Shown here: in pieces, positions 1 to 8,826 of the stretch | Layout: each line of letters begins with the position of its first letter | How positions within the stretch are numbered: position 1 is the stretch's first letter | Origin: Pedosphaera sp. | GTDB taxonomy: Bacteria > Verrucomicrobiota > Verrucomicrobiia > Limisphaerales > Pedosphaeraceae | Direction of reading: 5' to 3' | Length of the DNA stretch: 43,287 nt | Assembly (NCBI GenBank): GCA_028293325.1 | Contig: JAQGPA010000105.1 | Span: 1 to 43,287, forward strand | Position numbers and translations under genes: made by a program | The notes under the pieces: generated by a model | What the model was told of the DNA's origin: nothing | What the model saw: the letters and a program-made list of their open reading frames with translations, nothing else | Database searches by the model: none

Positions 1-26
1 AAACCAAGTAAACGAAAAGGATTTTT

Positions 27-1970
27 ATGGCGAAGGTTTTAGGCATTGATTTAGGAACAACCAATTCCTGCATGGCAGTCATGGAAGGTGGCGAGCCGCT
101 GGTATTGGAAAACTCGGAAGGCAAACGGACCACGCCCTCGGTGGTGGCCTTCACGAAAACGGGTGAGCGCATCGTGGGCGATGCCGCCAAGCGGCAGGCG
201 ATCACCAATTCACGCAATACCATCTATTCCATCAAGCGGTTCATGGGGCGCAAATTCGAGGAAGTGCAGGAGGAAATCAAACGCGTTTCCTACAAGGTGG
301 TCCGGGCGCCCAATGGCGACGCGGCGGTGGAGGTCGAAGTGGGCGGTCAGCGCAAAGTGATGAGCCCGCCGGAAATTTCGGCGATGATTTTGTCCAAGCT
401 GAAGGCCGATGCCGAAATGCGGCTGGGCGAAAAGATTACCCAGGCGGTCATCACGACACCGGCCTACTTTAACGATTCACAACGTCAAGCCACGAAGGAC
501 GCGGGACGCATTGCCGGAATGGAGGTGCTGCGCATCGTGAACGAACCGACCGCAGCGTCGTTGGCGTATGGTTTGGACAAGAAAAAGGATGAGGAAATTG
601 CGGTGTACGACCTCGGTGGCGGCACGTTTGACATTTCCATTTTGGAATTGGGCGAGGGGGTTTTTGAGGTCAAAGCCACCAATGGCGACACGCATTTGGG
701 CGGTGACGATTGGGACGCGCGCATCATGGATTGGATACTGGATGAATTTAAAAAGGCCCAGGGGATGGACCTGCGCAATCAGCCGGACGCGTTGCAACGC
801 ATCCGGGAGGAGGCGGAAAAAGCGAAGATCGCCCTCTCCAGCACCACGGTTTATGAGATTAATCTGCCGTTCATCACGGCGGATGCGAGCGGTCCGAAGC
901 ATATCAGCCTGAAATTGACACGGGCAAAAATGGAACAGCTTTGTGAGGATCTTTTCGAGCGCACGAAGCCGCCCGTGATCCAATGCTTGAAGGATGCGGG
1001 CATTACGGCCGACGATGTGGATGAGTTGGTGCTGGTCGGTGGCATGACGCGCATGCCGCGCGTGGTGGAAACGACGCGTTCGCTGATCCATAAGCAACCG
1101 CACCAGGGCGTCAATCCGGACGAGGTGGTGGCGATCGGCGCGGCGATTCAAGCCGGCGTGCTGCAAGGCGAGGTGAAGGATGTGGTGTTGCTGGACGTGA
1201 CACCGCTGTCACTGGGCATTGAGACGCTGGGGGGAGTATCCACCAAGTTGATCGAGCGCAACACGACGATTCCGACGCGCAAGTCGGAAATTTTCTCCAC
1301 GGCGGCGGACAATCAGCCGGGGGTGGAAGTCCATGTGTTGCAAGGAGAGCGTCCGTTGGCGCGGGACAATAAAACGATCGGGAGATTTCAATTGACCGAT
1401 ATTCCGCCGGCGCCGCGCGGGGTGCCGCAAATTGAAGTCGGCTTTGACATCGATGCGAATGGCATTTTGCACGTGAACGCCAAGGACCTGGGCACGGGCA
1501 AGGAGCAAAAGATTAGGATCACGGCCAGCAGCGGCCTGTCCAAGGACGATATTGCCAAGATGCAACGCGATGCGGAAGTCCATGCCGAGGAGGATCGACG
1601 GCAGCGGGAGGAGATTGAAGCGCGCAACGAAGCGGATAGTGCGGTGTATCGTTCCGAGAAAATGTTGCGGGATAATGCCGCAAAAATATCGGATGATGAT
1701 CGGCGCAAAATTGAAGAGGCCGTCCAGGCGGCCAAGGATGCGCTCAAGGGAAGTGACACGGCGGCCATTAAGAGTGCGTCTGAGCGGCTCAACGAAGTGT
1801 GGCAGGCGGTTTCCGCCGAGCTCTATCGCGGAGCAACGGAACAAGCCCAGGCGGCTGGTCGCGGGGCAGGCCCGCAACCAGGCCGGCCCGAAGGTGAGCC
1901 CGGCAAACGGCGCGGTGATGGCGAGGTGGTTGAAGCCGAAGTTGTGGATGAAAAAGGCGGGAACGCTTGA
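27..1970 (+). CDS. dnaK: Molecular chaperone DnaK (Hsp70)
   Basis: Hsp70 chaperone of 647 aa, the usual bacterial length. It binds exposed hydrophobic segments of clients in an ATP-driven cycle with DnaJ and GrpE in the cytoplasm. The N-terminal phosphate loop [10 protein letters not shown] (residues 6-15), the [11 protein letters not shown] and DLGGGTFD segments, the VGGMTRMP adenosine motif and the linker-proximal [14 protein letters not shown] are all present. The substrate-binding beta domain and helical lid follow. The C-terminus is a Gly/Pro/Arg-rich tail ending in an acidic stretch ([15 protein letters not shown]) similar to the EEVx-type tails of bacterial DnaK. The start has an AAAAGG ribosome site six bases upstream (15-20). 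grpE and dnaJ are not in the window; only 26 bases precede the gene. It ends 8 bases from the convergent DsbA-like gene. Confidence 0.98.
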   Translation: MAKVLGIDLGTTNSCMAVMEGGEPLVLENSEGKRTTPSVVAFTKTGERIVGDAAKRQAITNSRNTIYSIKRFMGRKFEEVQEEIKRVSYKVVRAPNGDAAVEVEVGGQRKVMSPPEISAMILSKLKADAEMRLGEKITQAVITTPAYFNDSQRQATKDAGRIAGMEVLRIVNEPTAASLAYGLDKKKDEEIAVYDLGGGTFDISILELGEGVFEVKATNGDTHLGGDDWDARIMDWILDEFKKAQGMDLRNQPDALQRIREEAEKAKIALSSTTVYEINLPFITADASGPKHISLKLTRAKMEQLCEDLFERTKPPVIQCLKDAGITADDVDELVLVGGMTRMPRVVETTRSLIHKQPHQGVNPDEVVAIGAAIQAGVLQGEVKDVVLLDVTPLSLGIETLGGVSTKLIERNTTIPTRKSEIFSTAADNQPGVEVHVLQGERPLARDNKTIGRFQLTDIPPAPRGVPQIEVGFDIDANGILHVNAKDLGTGKEQKIRITASSGLSKDDIAKMQRDAEVHAEEDRRQREEIEARNEADSAVYRSEKMLRDNAAKISDDDRRKIEEAVQAAKDALKGSDTAAIKSASERLNEVWQAVSAELYRGATEQAQAAGRGAGPQPGRPEGEPGKRRGDGEVVEAEVVDEKGGNA

Positions 1971-1978
1971 AATAAATG

Positions 1979-2524
1979 CTATTGCGACAGCGCCTCGAGA
2001 AAGGGGTTCAGGGCTCGGGCGCCGTCGTAGCGCCAGCCGTTGATAAAGAAACAGGGCGTGCCATTGACACCACTGCGCACGCCGCTGGTGAAATCTTCTC
2101 CGATGCGGGCCGCATGGGCGCCGACTTCGGCGTCGAGGATGACACGCCGGGCATCGAGGCCAAGCTCCCTTGCGTATTGGGCAAGATCCTCGTCCTCAAG
2201 CGCGAATTGATTTTCAAACAGCAGGTCGTGCATGTCCCAAAAGTTTCCCTGGTCGGCGGCGGATTCGGCAGCTTCCGCCGCGTGCCCGGCATGCGGATGC
2301 ACCGTGACAAGGGGAAAGTGGCGATAGGCGAACTGCAGTTGATTGCCCATACGTTCGAGAATGGTTTTGACCAGTTGATGCGCCTGGCCGCAGAAAGGGC
2401 ATTCGTAATCGCCATACTCAACCAGGGTGATGCGCGCGTTCGAGGGCCCCAGCGTGTGATCGCGTTGGCTGATCGGAAGAGTCAATTGTGTCGTGTCCAT
2501 GTCACGAACGGCTTCACGTTTCAT
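1979..2524 (-). CDS. DsbA-family thioredoxin-fold protein, cytoplasmic
   Basis: A 181-aa thiol-disulfide oxidoreductase of the DsbA-like thioredoxin family. The active site CPFC (in YECPFCGQAH, near residues 43-46) and the cis-proline segment GTPCFFING near residue 155 are visible, with a helical insertion between them. There is no signal peptide or membrane segment, so it is probably cytoplasmic, unlike classical DsbA. Close relatives also occur fused to NhaA antiporters (family knowledge). The start at 2524 is supported by an AAAGGAG ribosome site 5-6 bases upstream. Its substrate is unknown. It is convergent with dnaK and divergent from the MFS gene. Confidence 0.88.
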   Translation of the reverse strand: MKREAVRDMDTTQLTLPISQRDHTLGPSNARITLVEYGDYECPFCGQAHQLVKTILERMGNQLQFAYRHFPLVTVHPHAGHAAEAAESAADQGNFWDMHDLLFENQFALEDEDLAQYARELGLDARRVILDAEVGAHAARIGEDFTSGVRSGVNGTPCFFINGWRYDGARALNPFLEALSQ

Positions 2525-2803
2525 AATGTCTCCTTTGGCTTTGCAATTTTTCGAGTGCGGACCGGATGCCTGCGGCGGTCAGGTTCACGTACTGGGCGAG
2601 AGATGATTCCCGCGAGCCATCACCGGTATAAACACAATATCACCTGCGTTGGCTGTTTGTTTAAGTGGGGTCTTTTGCTCTGTATGAATGAGCCGCAAGT
2701 TTCTCCGTCGCCGCAGAAAAATGTTCCAAGGGAAGGCAATTCAGTCCTTTTGGCAGAGACAAAGCGAACTGCGTATGATAAAAATGGCGGACGTTCCCGT
2801 TTA

Positions 2804-4081
2804 ATGGCGACTCAAATCAAAAGCAATGTCGTGCCGGCGCAATCCACCGCGCTGACCCGTGCTCAATGGCTGGTCTTGCTCGCCGCACTTTTGGGCTGGT
2901 TGTTTGATGGTTATGAGATTGGTTTGTTTCCGGTGGTGGCACGGCCGGCTTTGAAAAGCATATTGGGCGCAGCCGGAAATGGCAGCGATGCGGTCGTGGG
3001 CAATTGGATGGGAATCATTACTGCCTGCTTTCTCATCGGAGCGGCGTTGGGCGGCGTGATGTTCGGATGGCTGGGGGATCGCATTGGGCGCGTGCGGGCG
3101 ATGGGGTTGAGTATTCTCACGTATTCGCTGGTGACCGGCTTGGGATATTTTGCGCAAACCCCGGAACAGCTCGGCGCGGTGCGGTTCGTCTCCGCGCTGG
3201 GGATGGGCGGTCAATGGTCTTTGGGGGTGGCATTGGTGATGGAATGCTGGCCGGAGAAATGGCGACCGCTGCTGGCGGGGGCCATGGGAGCGGCGGCCAA
3301 CATTGGCCAGGTGCTCGTGGGGTTGACGGCCAAGTTGCATGAAGTGCGGATCGATTCGTGGCGGTGGATGATGTTGGTGGGCGCGCTGCCGGCGTTGCTC
3401 GTCGTTTTTATTCTGTCCATGGTGCCGGAATCCGAGCGTTGGCGGACGGCGGCAAAAAAAGGCGGAGCAAATCCTGTGCGCGAAATTTTCTCTCCCTCAT
3501 TTATAAAAATCACGCTGCTGGGAGTGGTATTTGCATCCGTGGCTTTGATTGGCACCTGGGGGTCGGTGCAATGGCTGCCGCTTTGGGCCGACCAATTGGC
3601 GGGTAAAGGCAATCCCGCAGCCAAAGCCAACACTCAGGTGCTGCTGGCGTTGGGTGCCACCATCGGATCACTGATCGCGCCATTCATTGGCGCGCGTTTT
3701 GGGCGCCGACCGGCTTACTTTCTTCTCTGTGCGGTTTCCCTGGGTTCCTGCGCGTTGCTGTTTCGCACCGTGCATGAATTCGGCGGAGTTTTTCTGGGTG
3801 GCGCTTTTTGGGTCGGCGCGGTCACCGCTTCTTTTTATGGTTGGTTCCCGCTTTATTTTCCGGAGTTGTTTCCAACGCGCGTTCGCGCGACGGGACAGGG
3901 AGTGTGCTACAATTCCGGCCGGGTATTGGCGGCCGCGGGGGCGTTGACCCAGGGCCAATTGGTCGGTTATTTCGGCGGCAGCTATGCGCAAGCGGGCGCC
4001 ATCGTCACACTGGTTTATCTCGTGGGCATGGCGGCCATTTGGTTTGCGCCGGAAACAAAAGGCAGAACTTTGCCTGAATAA
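2804..4081 (+). CDS. MFS transporter (metabolite:H+ symporter type)
   Basis: Major facilitator superfamily permease, about 425 aa from the start chosen here. The first helix carries WLFDGYEIGLFPVV, typical of the aromatic acid/sialic acid (NanT-like) branch. The cytoplasmic motif A is GWLGDRIGRVRAMG. About 12 hydrophobic segments are readable. A periplasmic solute uptake role is likely, but the substrate cannot be told. The open frame extends back to 1976, but that part lies antisense to the DsbA-like gene and its leader and is not membrane-like. I prefer ATG 2804 (MATQIKSN), just before the first helix. ATG 2684 would add 40 polar residues and cannot be excluded; neither start has a strong ribosome site. 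Confidence 0.85.
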   Translation: MATQIKSNVVPAQSTALTRAQWLVLLAALLGWLFDGYEIGLFPVVARPALKSILGAAGNGSDAVVGNWMGIITACFLIGAALGGVMFGWLGDRIGRVRAMGLSILTYSLVTGLGYFAQTPEQLGAVRFVSALGMGGQWSLGVALVMECWPEKWRPLLAGAMGAAANIGQVLVGLTAKLHEVRIDSWRWMMLVGALPALLVVFILSMVPESERWRTAAKKGGANPVREIFSPSFIKITLLGVVFASVALIGTWGSVQWLPLWADQLAGKGNPAAKANTQVLLALGATIGSLIAPFIGARFGRRPAYFLLCAVSLGSCALLFRTVHEFGGVFLGGAFWVGAVTASFYGWFPLYFPELFPTRVRATGQGVCYNSGRVLAAAGALTQGQLVGYFGGSYAQAGAIVTLVYLVGMAAIWFAPETKGRTLPE

Positions 4082-4138
4082 TTATAAAGTAAATGTCGTG
4101 GCAGCAGCAGTGAATTGAGTCCGACTGTGCCAGCAGTT

Positions 4139-4399
4139 TTAGTTCCGACGCAGATACTGTGAAGCCGGAGCTTTCTGCCAGGTCGGCGGGCCAGATTGGA
4201 CGGGGCGAGATTTGAGGGGAGTATTCGTGATTGCCAATCCGGCGTCTGCCTTCCGTTCCGCGACTAATTGGGCTTCGGCCTGAAGCCAATGTTCCACCGC
4301 CTTTCCCTCCGGGCGGCCTTCCATTTCGTAAATGCGTTGCGCACAGGCGCTAATTTCTTCGTGGGTCGGCTTCCGATAGCTTTTGATACTCTTGGACAT
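4139..4399 (-). CDS. DUF2934 domain protein
   Basis: Small 86-aa protein with the DUF2934 signature HEEISACAQRIYEMEGRPEG followed by EHWLQAEAQL. This is a short helical domain of unknown function, often seen in soil bacteria near stress or accessory genes. The open frame extends to 4603, but ATG 4399 (MSKSIKSYRKPT) has an AGGAAAGG ribosome site 8-9 bases upstream and fits the family start. No membrane segment or signal peptide is present. Function unknown. Confidence 0.75.
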   Translation of the reverse strand: MSKSIKSYRKPTHEEISACAQRIYEMEGRPEGKAVEHWLQAEAQLVAERKADAGLAITNTPLKSRPVQSGPPTWQKAPASQYLRRN

Positions 4400-4657
4400 C
4401 AGTTTTGCCTTTCCTGAATGGAAGTTCCTACAGTTGACTAATACAGCAGTGATTGGACTTACGCAAATGCCGGGATGTTCAATTTTCCGGACAGAGTCGG
4501 CCGTTGCTGATATCAAGCGGCGACACAGCCGATTGAATATTATCTTTGTTATCTTTTTAAACCCGGCGTATTTTCCGAGCCCGCTTTCAGGCAAAGCCCC
4601 CATTGCATTCTGGTCCCGGCGGTTGTAGATGCAGAGGAGGAAGGTCGAATTGGCGTA

Positions 4658-5263
4658 ATGAGGGAATCGACACAGTCATATATCGGCGCAACACGGGCGT
4701 GGCGGACACAACGGACGCTCATGTTTGCGCGAAACTTCTTCAAACATCCCAGAATGTTGGGGTCGCCAATCACCAGTCCGCGGCCATTAATTGATGATTT
4801 GTTGGGCAGAGTGGCATGGGATGATGCACGGGTCATCGTTGAATATGGTCCCGGGGTGGGGGACTTCACTCATGAGATTCTGCGGCGCATGAACCCGGAA
4901 GCGCAGCTTGTCATTATTGAAACCAACGACGAATTTGTTCAGTTCTTACGCGAATGGTTGCCTGACCCCCGTTTGCACATTGTGCATGGTTCAGCAGTTC
5001 AAGTCGGCCCTTTGCTGCAACAGCTGGGGTGCAAACAAGCGGATTATGTTATCTCCGGAATTCCCTTTAGCACGATGCCAGCAGTCCTGCGCGAAAGAAT
5101 TCTCGCTGCTACTTGCTCTGTTTTGCAACCGCGCGGCGCTTTTCTGGCCTATCAATACTCGCGTCGCGTGTCCCCGAGCCTAAATAAAGTATTCGGGCAG
5201 GTACACCGCAACTTCCGGTTGCTCGGCTTTCTCCCGGTCTGGTTGTTTCACTGCCGACCCTAA
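4658..5263 (+). CDS. SAM-dependent methyltransferase, phospholipid N-methyltransferase (PmtA)-like
   Basis: A class I SAM-dependent methyltransferase of about 180-201 aa. It has the SAM-binding motif VEYGPGVGDFTHEIL, an acidic strand end (VIIETNDEF), the GSAVQV segment, and VISGIPFS in the position of the NPP[FY]-like motif. The pattern matches the PmtA/KsgA superfamily; PmtA enzymes methylate phosphatidylethanolamine toward phosphatidylcholine. PmtA-like activity is inferred, and an rRNA-type or small-molecule methyltransferase is possible. The start may be the internal ATG 4721 (MFARNFFKHPRMLGS), which is typical of this family. The ATG at 4658 has a purine-rich AGGAGGAAGG tract about 14 bases upstream, which is rather far. 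Confidence 0.72.
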   Translation: MRESTQSYIGATRAWRTQRTLMFARNFFKHPRMLGSPITSPRPLIDDLLGRVAWDDARVIVEYGPGVGDFTHEILRRMNPEAQLVIIETNDEFVQFLREWLPDPRLHIVHGSAVQVGPLLQQLGCKQADYVISGIPFSTMPAVLRERILAATCSVLQPRGAFLAYQYSRRVSPSLNKVFGQVHRNFRLLGFLPVWLFHCRP

Positions 5264-5302
5264 GCCAGATTGGCCGACTCAAACCGCAGACAACTGCGAA
5301 TA

Positions 5303-5330
5303 ATAGCCCGGCATTTCAATGCCGGGCTAT
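5303..5330. terminator. Hairpin between convergent genes
   Basis: Perfect 12-bp inverted repeat (ATAGCCCGGCAT / ATGCCGGGCTAT) with a 4-nt loop. It lies between the ends of the methyltransferase gene (+) and the phaB-like gene (-). No long T-run follows on either strand, so it may be a bidirectional, partly factor-dependent terminator. Confidence 0.65.
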
Positions 5331-5341
5331 CGATCCGGCCT

Positions 5342-6088
5342 TTACATATAGATGCCGCCATTGACGGATAATACCTGACCGGTGATATAACTGGCGCGAG
5401 GACTGGCCAGGAACGTAACGGCATCCGCAACTTCTTCCGGATTGCCCAATCGCCCCATGGGTGTCATGGCGCGCACCTGATCCAACACTGAAGCGGGAAC
5501 GTCCTTCGTCATATCGGTGCTGATAAATCCCGGCGCCACGGCGTTAACCGTAATTCCTTTGCGTGCGACCTCCCGGGCCAAGGCCATCGTGAACGAATTA
5601 ATGCCTCCCTTGGTCACGGCGTAGTTGGTCTGTCCAAAATTTCCCGTAAGCCCCACAAATGAAGAAATGTTGATAATCCGTCCCCAGCCCAGGTTGATCA
5701 TGCAGGGGAGAACAGCATGCGTCACATTGAAGGGACCGTCCAGATTGACCTCCAACACTTCGTCCCACATTTGCCGGGTCATTTTCATAAAGGTGCGATC
5801 CCGGGTAATGCCCGCGTTATTTACCAAAATGCTGATTGGACCCAGGGAATCACTTGTTTCCTGCACCATGCGATTGACTTCCTCTTCCGAGGTCACATTG
5901 GCTGCAAACGTACGGCAGCGAACTCCTTTTCCCTCAATCAAACGACAGATTTCCTCGGCCCGCTCCCGGGATTGTTGATAGTTGAATGCGATGTCGGCAC
6001 CTGATTCTGCCATCGCCAAGGCAATCGCGCGGCCAATGCCCCGTGCTCCTCCAGTAACCAGACAAACTTTTCCTTGTAGCTCTTTCAT
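5342..6088 (-). CDS. phaB: Acetoacetyl-CoA reductase / 3-oxoacyl reductase (SDR), PhaB-like
   Basis: Classical short-chain dehydrogenase of 248 aa from ATG 6088 (MKELQGKVCLVTGG). The frame is open to 6118, but the internal start matches family length and has an AAGAAG purine tract upstream. It shows the nucleotide-binding TGGARGIG, NNAG, and the catalytic Ser-Tyr-Lys (NISSFVG and NYAVTKGG). The FGQTNY segment is typical of PhaB. In PHA synthesis PhaB reduces acetoacetyl-CoA to (R)-3-hydroxybutyryl-CoA with NADPH. FabG enzymes look very similar, and the PHA neighbourhood is what favours PhaB. It lies downstream of a second SDR on the same strand. Confidence 0.82.
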   Translation of the reverse strand: MKELQGKVCLVTGGARGIGRAIALAMAESGADIAFNYQQSRERAEEICRLIEGKGVRCRTFAANVTSEEEVNRMVQETSDSLGPISILVNNAGITRDRTFMKMTRQMWDEVLEVNLDGPFNVTHAVLPCMINLGWGRIINISSFVGLTGNFGQTNYAVTKGGINSFTMALAREVARKGITVNAVAPGFISTDMTKDVPASVLDQVRAMTPMGRLGNPEEVADAVTFLASPRASYITGQVLSVNGGIYM

Positions 6089-6217
6089 GCTGATCTTCTT
6101 TTCGTATGTAAATCGCACACCGACGGCATTGCCGATAATGCGGGGAATACTGCCTGCCGGAATAAAACTGAATTATTCTCCAAACAGGCGACGTAAGATG
6201 GTCAGCAGTTACTGGTA

Positions 6218-6233
6218 ATTCTTATATAAGAAT
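6218..6233. promoter_or_regulatory. 16-bp perfect palindrome upstream of phaB-like gene
   Basis: ATTCTTATATAAGAAT is a perfect AT-rich palindrome in the 175-bp gap between the upstream SDR and the phaB-like gene, both leftward. It could be a repressor site for an internal promoter. No T-run makes it look like a terminator. Function is inferred only. Confidence 0.4.
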
Positions 6234-6263
6234 CAGCGCGCAAAAGCAATCAAAAAGGGCAGG

Positions 6264-7079
6264 TTATGCTGCCGGACGCCATCCGGCATCCGCCCAGAGC
6301 GATCCGCTAACGGCGGAATTCGAGACCATAAAACAGATCGCATCCGCAATCTCTTCCGGCTGAATCAGCCGGCGTAATTGCGTTTGAGGGATGATCTGTT
6401 GTTCGATGTAATCCTCGCCCAATGCGCGTACCATTGGAGTATCTGTAAAGCCCGGATGAATAATGCCGCACCGAACACCATGAAAAATGGCTTCCGCCAT
6501 CATCGTGGATGCGGCCCCTTCCAATCCCGCCTTGGTCGCCGAGTAGCTCAACTGGCCCTTGTTCCCTTGCGAGGATACCGATCCAATGAAAACGATCGTC
6601 CCCATCAGTTCTTCCTTCGCTTCCCAACGCTTTAATCCATGCTTGCGTCGATAATCCGCAATCCCTGCCACCATTTCCAATGCCCAATATATGGGCGCAA
6701 TCAAATTCACTTCCGTCACGAGACGAAAAGTTTTGGTTGGATAAATGATAATGGAATCGTTCTGCTTATCGACCTTTACGGCCAAGCTGTCACGGGTGAT
6801 ACCTGCCGCTGGCACGCAAATATTGACTATCCCGTGCTTTTCATGCAGATCTTGGTAAACCCAGGTTCGGAAGGTTTCTTCGGTGACATCCCCGGTGTAT
6901 CCCGTTGCCACTGAACTTCCCATGAGTTGATTAACCTCGGCGGATAATTCATGGACAACTTCAGTCTTGTCCACCAACGCCAGGGAGCCAATCTGCCTTT
7001 TTGCAAGCTCCAGCGCTACCGCACGACCAATTCCCCCTGCTGCCCCTGTTACTACCGCAACTTTACCTTTGATGTTCAT
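6264..7079 (-). CDS. Short-chain dehydrogenase/reductase (PHA-island SDR)
   Basis: Second SDR, 271 aa, with the nucleotide motif TGAAGGIG and the catalytic segment IGSVSSQG...SYSATKAG (Ser, Tyr, Lys present). The NNAG motif is replaced by PAAG (VCVPAAGITRD is the local context without the first Asn). The stretch between the NAG region and the catalytic Ser carries an insertion (about 30 residues, KTFRLVTEVN to KRWEAKEELMG) relative to PhaB, suggesting a different substrate. It is divergent from phaR across a 284-bp gap and co-oriented with the phaB-like gene. A role in the 3-hydroxyacyl supply is likely from position only. The ribosome site is weak. Confidence 0.78.
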   Translation of the reverse strand: MNIKGKVAVVTGAAGGIGRAVALELAKRQIGSLALVDKTEVVHELSAEVNQLMGSSVATGYTGDVTEETFRTWVYQDLHEKHGIVNICVPAAGITRDSLAVKVDKQNDSIIIYPTKTFRLVTEVNLIAPIYWALEMVAGIADYRRKHGLKRWEAKEELMGTIVFIGSVSSQGNKGQLSYSATKAGLEGAASTMMAEAIFHGVRCGIIHPGFTDTPMVRALGEDYIEQQIIPQTQLRRLIQPEEIADAICFMVSNSAVSGSLWADAGWRPAA

Positions 7080-7187
7080 ATTAGGTTTCTTTCATTTCGA
7101 TGATTGGCCTAGGGAAGCCGATCGGTTGTTGCTGCTACAGAAAAATAAAACCTTAAAACAGCAGAGTCAACTCATTATTTTGCGTTC

Positions 7188-7201
7188 GCACAAACTTGTG
7201 C
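7188..7201. promoter_or_regulatory. Candidate PhaR operator 1: GCACAA-AC-TTGTGC
   Basis: Perfect 6-bp inverted repeat with a 2-bp spacer in the divergent gap between the leftward SDR/phaB genes and rightward phaR. The same half-site recurs next to the phasin promoter (7995-8010) and in its leader (8164-8175). PhaR proteins bind dyads and control their own and phasin genes (family knowledge); assigning these sites to PhaR is inference. Confidence 0.5.
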
Positions 7202-7363
7202 CTTTGCGGAATACCCATGCCTGTATTAAAACAGCAGTATCCTAATATATTATCCATGAGAGTGTTACGATGTAATACAGGGATCCAAGCTGCAATTCCC
7301 TAATTGACTTTAAGGCGAAAAGTGGTATATGTTGCGCCATTGCGAAATAATTCGCTCCTGGTT

Positions 7364-7978
7364 ATGGCAGAAAACAACGAACCTAATCCAAAGCAACTCG
7401 AAATCCGAAAGTATCCCAACCGACGGTATTACGATGTGACTCGTAGTCAGCACCTGACGATGGAAGACATTCGTTTGTTGGTGCGCGACGGTTATGATAT
7501 TCGCGTAACTGATTCGAAAACCGCCACCGATATTACTGCTAAAGTCCTGGCACAAATCATCCTCGAGTTGGATGGAGAGAAGATTGACATATTCCCCGCA
7601 GCTCTATTGATGCGAATGATTCGCGTCAATGATCAACTGGCCAAAGACTTTATGGGGCGTTACTTTGATCAAGCCCTGTCTGTATTTATTCAATATCGTC
7701 AACAAGTTGAGGAGCAGTTACGTGGGGGCGACGGCTTTGGCGCATTATACTCTTCACTCGCTAATTGGAATCGCGCCATGCTGAATCCTTTCAACATGCC
7801 ATTCATGGGCGGAGCGGGAGCACCGGCTGCCGGAGCCATGACCAATTCCGAAAATCAGGATCTCCAGGAAAAGATCAGCAGTTTGGAAAAAAATATTTCT
7901 ACGCTCGAAGCCAAGCTCGTCGGAAACGGACGCCCCCGCCGCTCAAAAACCCGGCGCGCAAAAGCAAATGGCAAATAA
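7364..7978 (+). CDS. phaR: PHA synthesis regulator PhaR
   Basis: 204 aa from ATG 7364 (MAENNEPNPKQLEIRKYPNRR). The frame opens at a TTG at 7304, but that extension looks non-conserved. The N-terminal PHB_acc_N DNA-binding domain is clear: IRKYPNRRYYDVTRS, LTMEDIRLLVRDG, and DSKTATDITAKVLAQII. A PHB_acc-type helix (ALLMRMIRVNDQLAKDFMGR) follows, then a coiled-coil tail (LQEKISSLEKNISTLEAKL) and a basic C-terminus. PhaR is the repressor that senses PHA granules and represses phasin and itself until polymer appears. It stands directly upstream of the phasin-like gene. Confidence 0.92.
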   Translation: MAENNEPNPKQLEIRKYPNRRYYDVTRSQHLTMEDIRLLVRDGYDIRVTDSKTATDITAKVLAQIILELDGEKIDIFPAALLMRMIRVNDQLAKDFMGRYFDQALSVFIQYRQQVEEQLRGGDGFGALYSSLANWNRAMLNPFNMPFMGGAGAPAAGAMTNSENQDLQEKISSLEKNISTLEAKLVGNGRPRRSKTRRAKANGK

Positions 7979-7994
7979 TGAGTGGTTTAGGGAA

Positions 7995-8010
7995 TTGTGC
8001 AAGCGCACAA
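7995..8010. promoter_or_regulatory. Candidate PhaR operator 2: TTGTGC-AAGC-GCACAA
   Basis: Perfect 6-bp inverted repeat with a 4-bp spacer. It ends 7 bp before the TTGACA element of the presumed phasin promoter, so a bound protein would sit at or over the RNA polymerase site. It shares its half-site with 7188-7201 and 8164-8175. Confidence 0.5.
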
Positions 8011-8017
8011 AAAATTC

Positions 8018-8047
8018 TTGACAGGCGGTCGGAATATCGTTTATTTT
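8018..8047 (+). promoter_or_regulatory. Probable sigma70-type promoter of the phasin gene
   Basis: TTGACA (8018-8023) is a consensus -35 box. After 18 bp it is followed by TATTTT (8042-8047, 4 of 6 to TATAAT). It lies in the phaR-phasin gap and would give a leader of about 185 nt. Confidence 0.45.
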
Positions 8048-8133
8048 GGAAGTGAAGTTTAGAGCCATACTTTGAGTCTTGGCCTTTCAGGAAAGCCTGA
8101 ATCTAAACACCAGTTCGTGACTCCGCGCGATGG

Positions 8134-8161
8134 CGGCACCCTCTGATTGAGGATGGTGCCG
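8134..8161 (+). other. Hairpin in phasin 5' leader
   Basis: CGGCACC (8134-8140) pairs with GGTGCCG (8155-8161), and inner CTC/GAG pairs leave a 3-nt bulge and a short loop. It lies in the presumed phasin leader, upstream of the ribosome site. GCACAATTGTGG (8164-8175) follows immediately and is a third copy of the candidate operator half-sites. It may act as an mRNA stabiliser or an attenuator. Confidence 0.4.
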
Positions 8162-8239
8162 GTGCACAATTGTGGAGCTTTAATAATATTTTGAACCATA
8201 CAGGACCATCAGCCAGAAACATGGAAAGGAACTGTTAAA

Positions 8240-8776
8240 ATGAAAACAAAGGAAAAGACACACGCCCAGAATCATTCACAGGCTTACACGCAAGCCGCAG
8301 CTCAGGCTGCAGCGCCCGGAACGGAACTTTTTGATCAAGCGATGAAAAGTTATGAGCACGCACTCCGTACCGGCGTGAGACTGCAGGAGGACACGGCCAA
8401 ATGGTGGACGAGCTTTCTTAATCAGGCAACCTGGCCTCAGGAATGGCAACGTCAAGTGAGTTCGGTCATGTCTCATGCTATCCCCACGGCTCAAAGAAAT
8501 ATGGAAGACTCGTTGCGGTTGCTGGATCAAGGAAGCAAGACCAGCCTGAACCTTCTGAAGCGGGCCATGGATGGCACGCGTAGCAACGCGGGTTCCGAGG
8601 TTCAAAGCCAGGTCCAGGAACTTTGGCAAACTTCACTCAGCGTTCTCCAATCCAATATGCATGCGATTACTGAATCGCAGGCCAAGGTGATGGAATCCTG
8701 GACGGAGTTTGTGCGCAAAGGCGTGGCTTCCACCACCTCGGCAGCGGCCTCCGCTGCGGCAGCCGCATCGCGGTAA
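8240..8776 (+). CDS. Phasin-like PHA granule-associated protein
   Basis: 178-aa, mostly helical protein without cysteine or membrane segments. It has an Ala/Gln-rich N-terminus, amphipathic helices with repeated Trp (AKWWTSFLNQATWPQEW), and an Ala-rich C-terminus (STTSAAASAAAAASR). Phasins coat PHA granules and set their number and size. The call rests on composition, length and placement between phaR and phaA; sequence signatures are weak in this family. A good ribosome site (GGAAAGGAA) lies about 9 bases before the ATG. Expression is probably controlled by PhaR through the dyads upstream. Confidence 0.7.
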   Translation: MKTKEKTHAQNHSQAYTQAAAQAAAPGTELFDQAMKSYEHALRTGVRLQEDTAKWWTSFLNQATWPQEWQRQVSSVMSHAIPTAQRNMEDSLRLLDQGSKTSLNLLKRAMDGTRSNAGSEVQSQVQELWQTSLSVLQSNMHAITESQAKVMESWTEFVRKGVASTTSAAASAAAAASR

Positions 8777-8826
8777 TTGCCAGATGCTCCTGTTTGTTCC
8801 GGGGCCACTGGTTATAGAGAAATGTT

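Noticed and set aside
477..1877. Two frames of over 220 codons opposite dnaK
   Set aside because: No protein family signature and fully inside a certain dnaK gene; antisense frames are common in such codon usage.
1976..2803. N-terminal 276-codon extension of the MFS transporter frame
   Set aside because: It is antisense to the well-supported DsbA-like gene (with a good ribosome site at 2524) and is not membrane-like; the transporter begins near 2804.
4975..4987. GCACATTGTGC, similar to the PhaR candidate dyad
   Set aside because: It lies inside the methyltransferase coding sequence, far from a promoter, and is imperfect; treated as chance.
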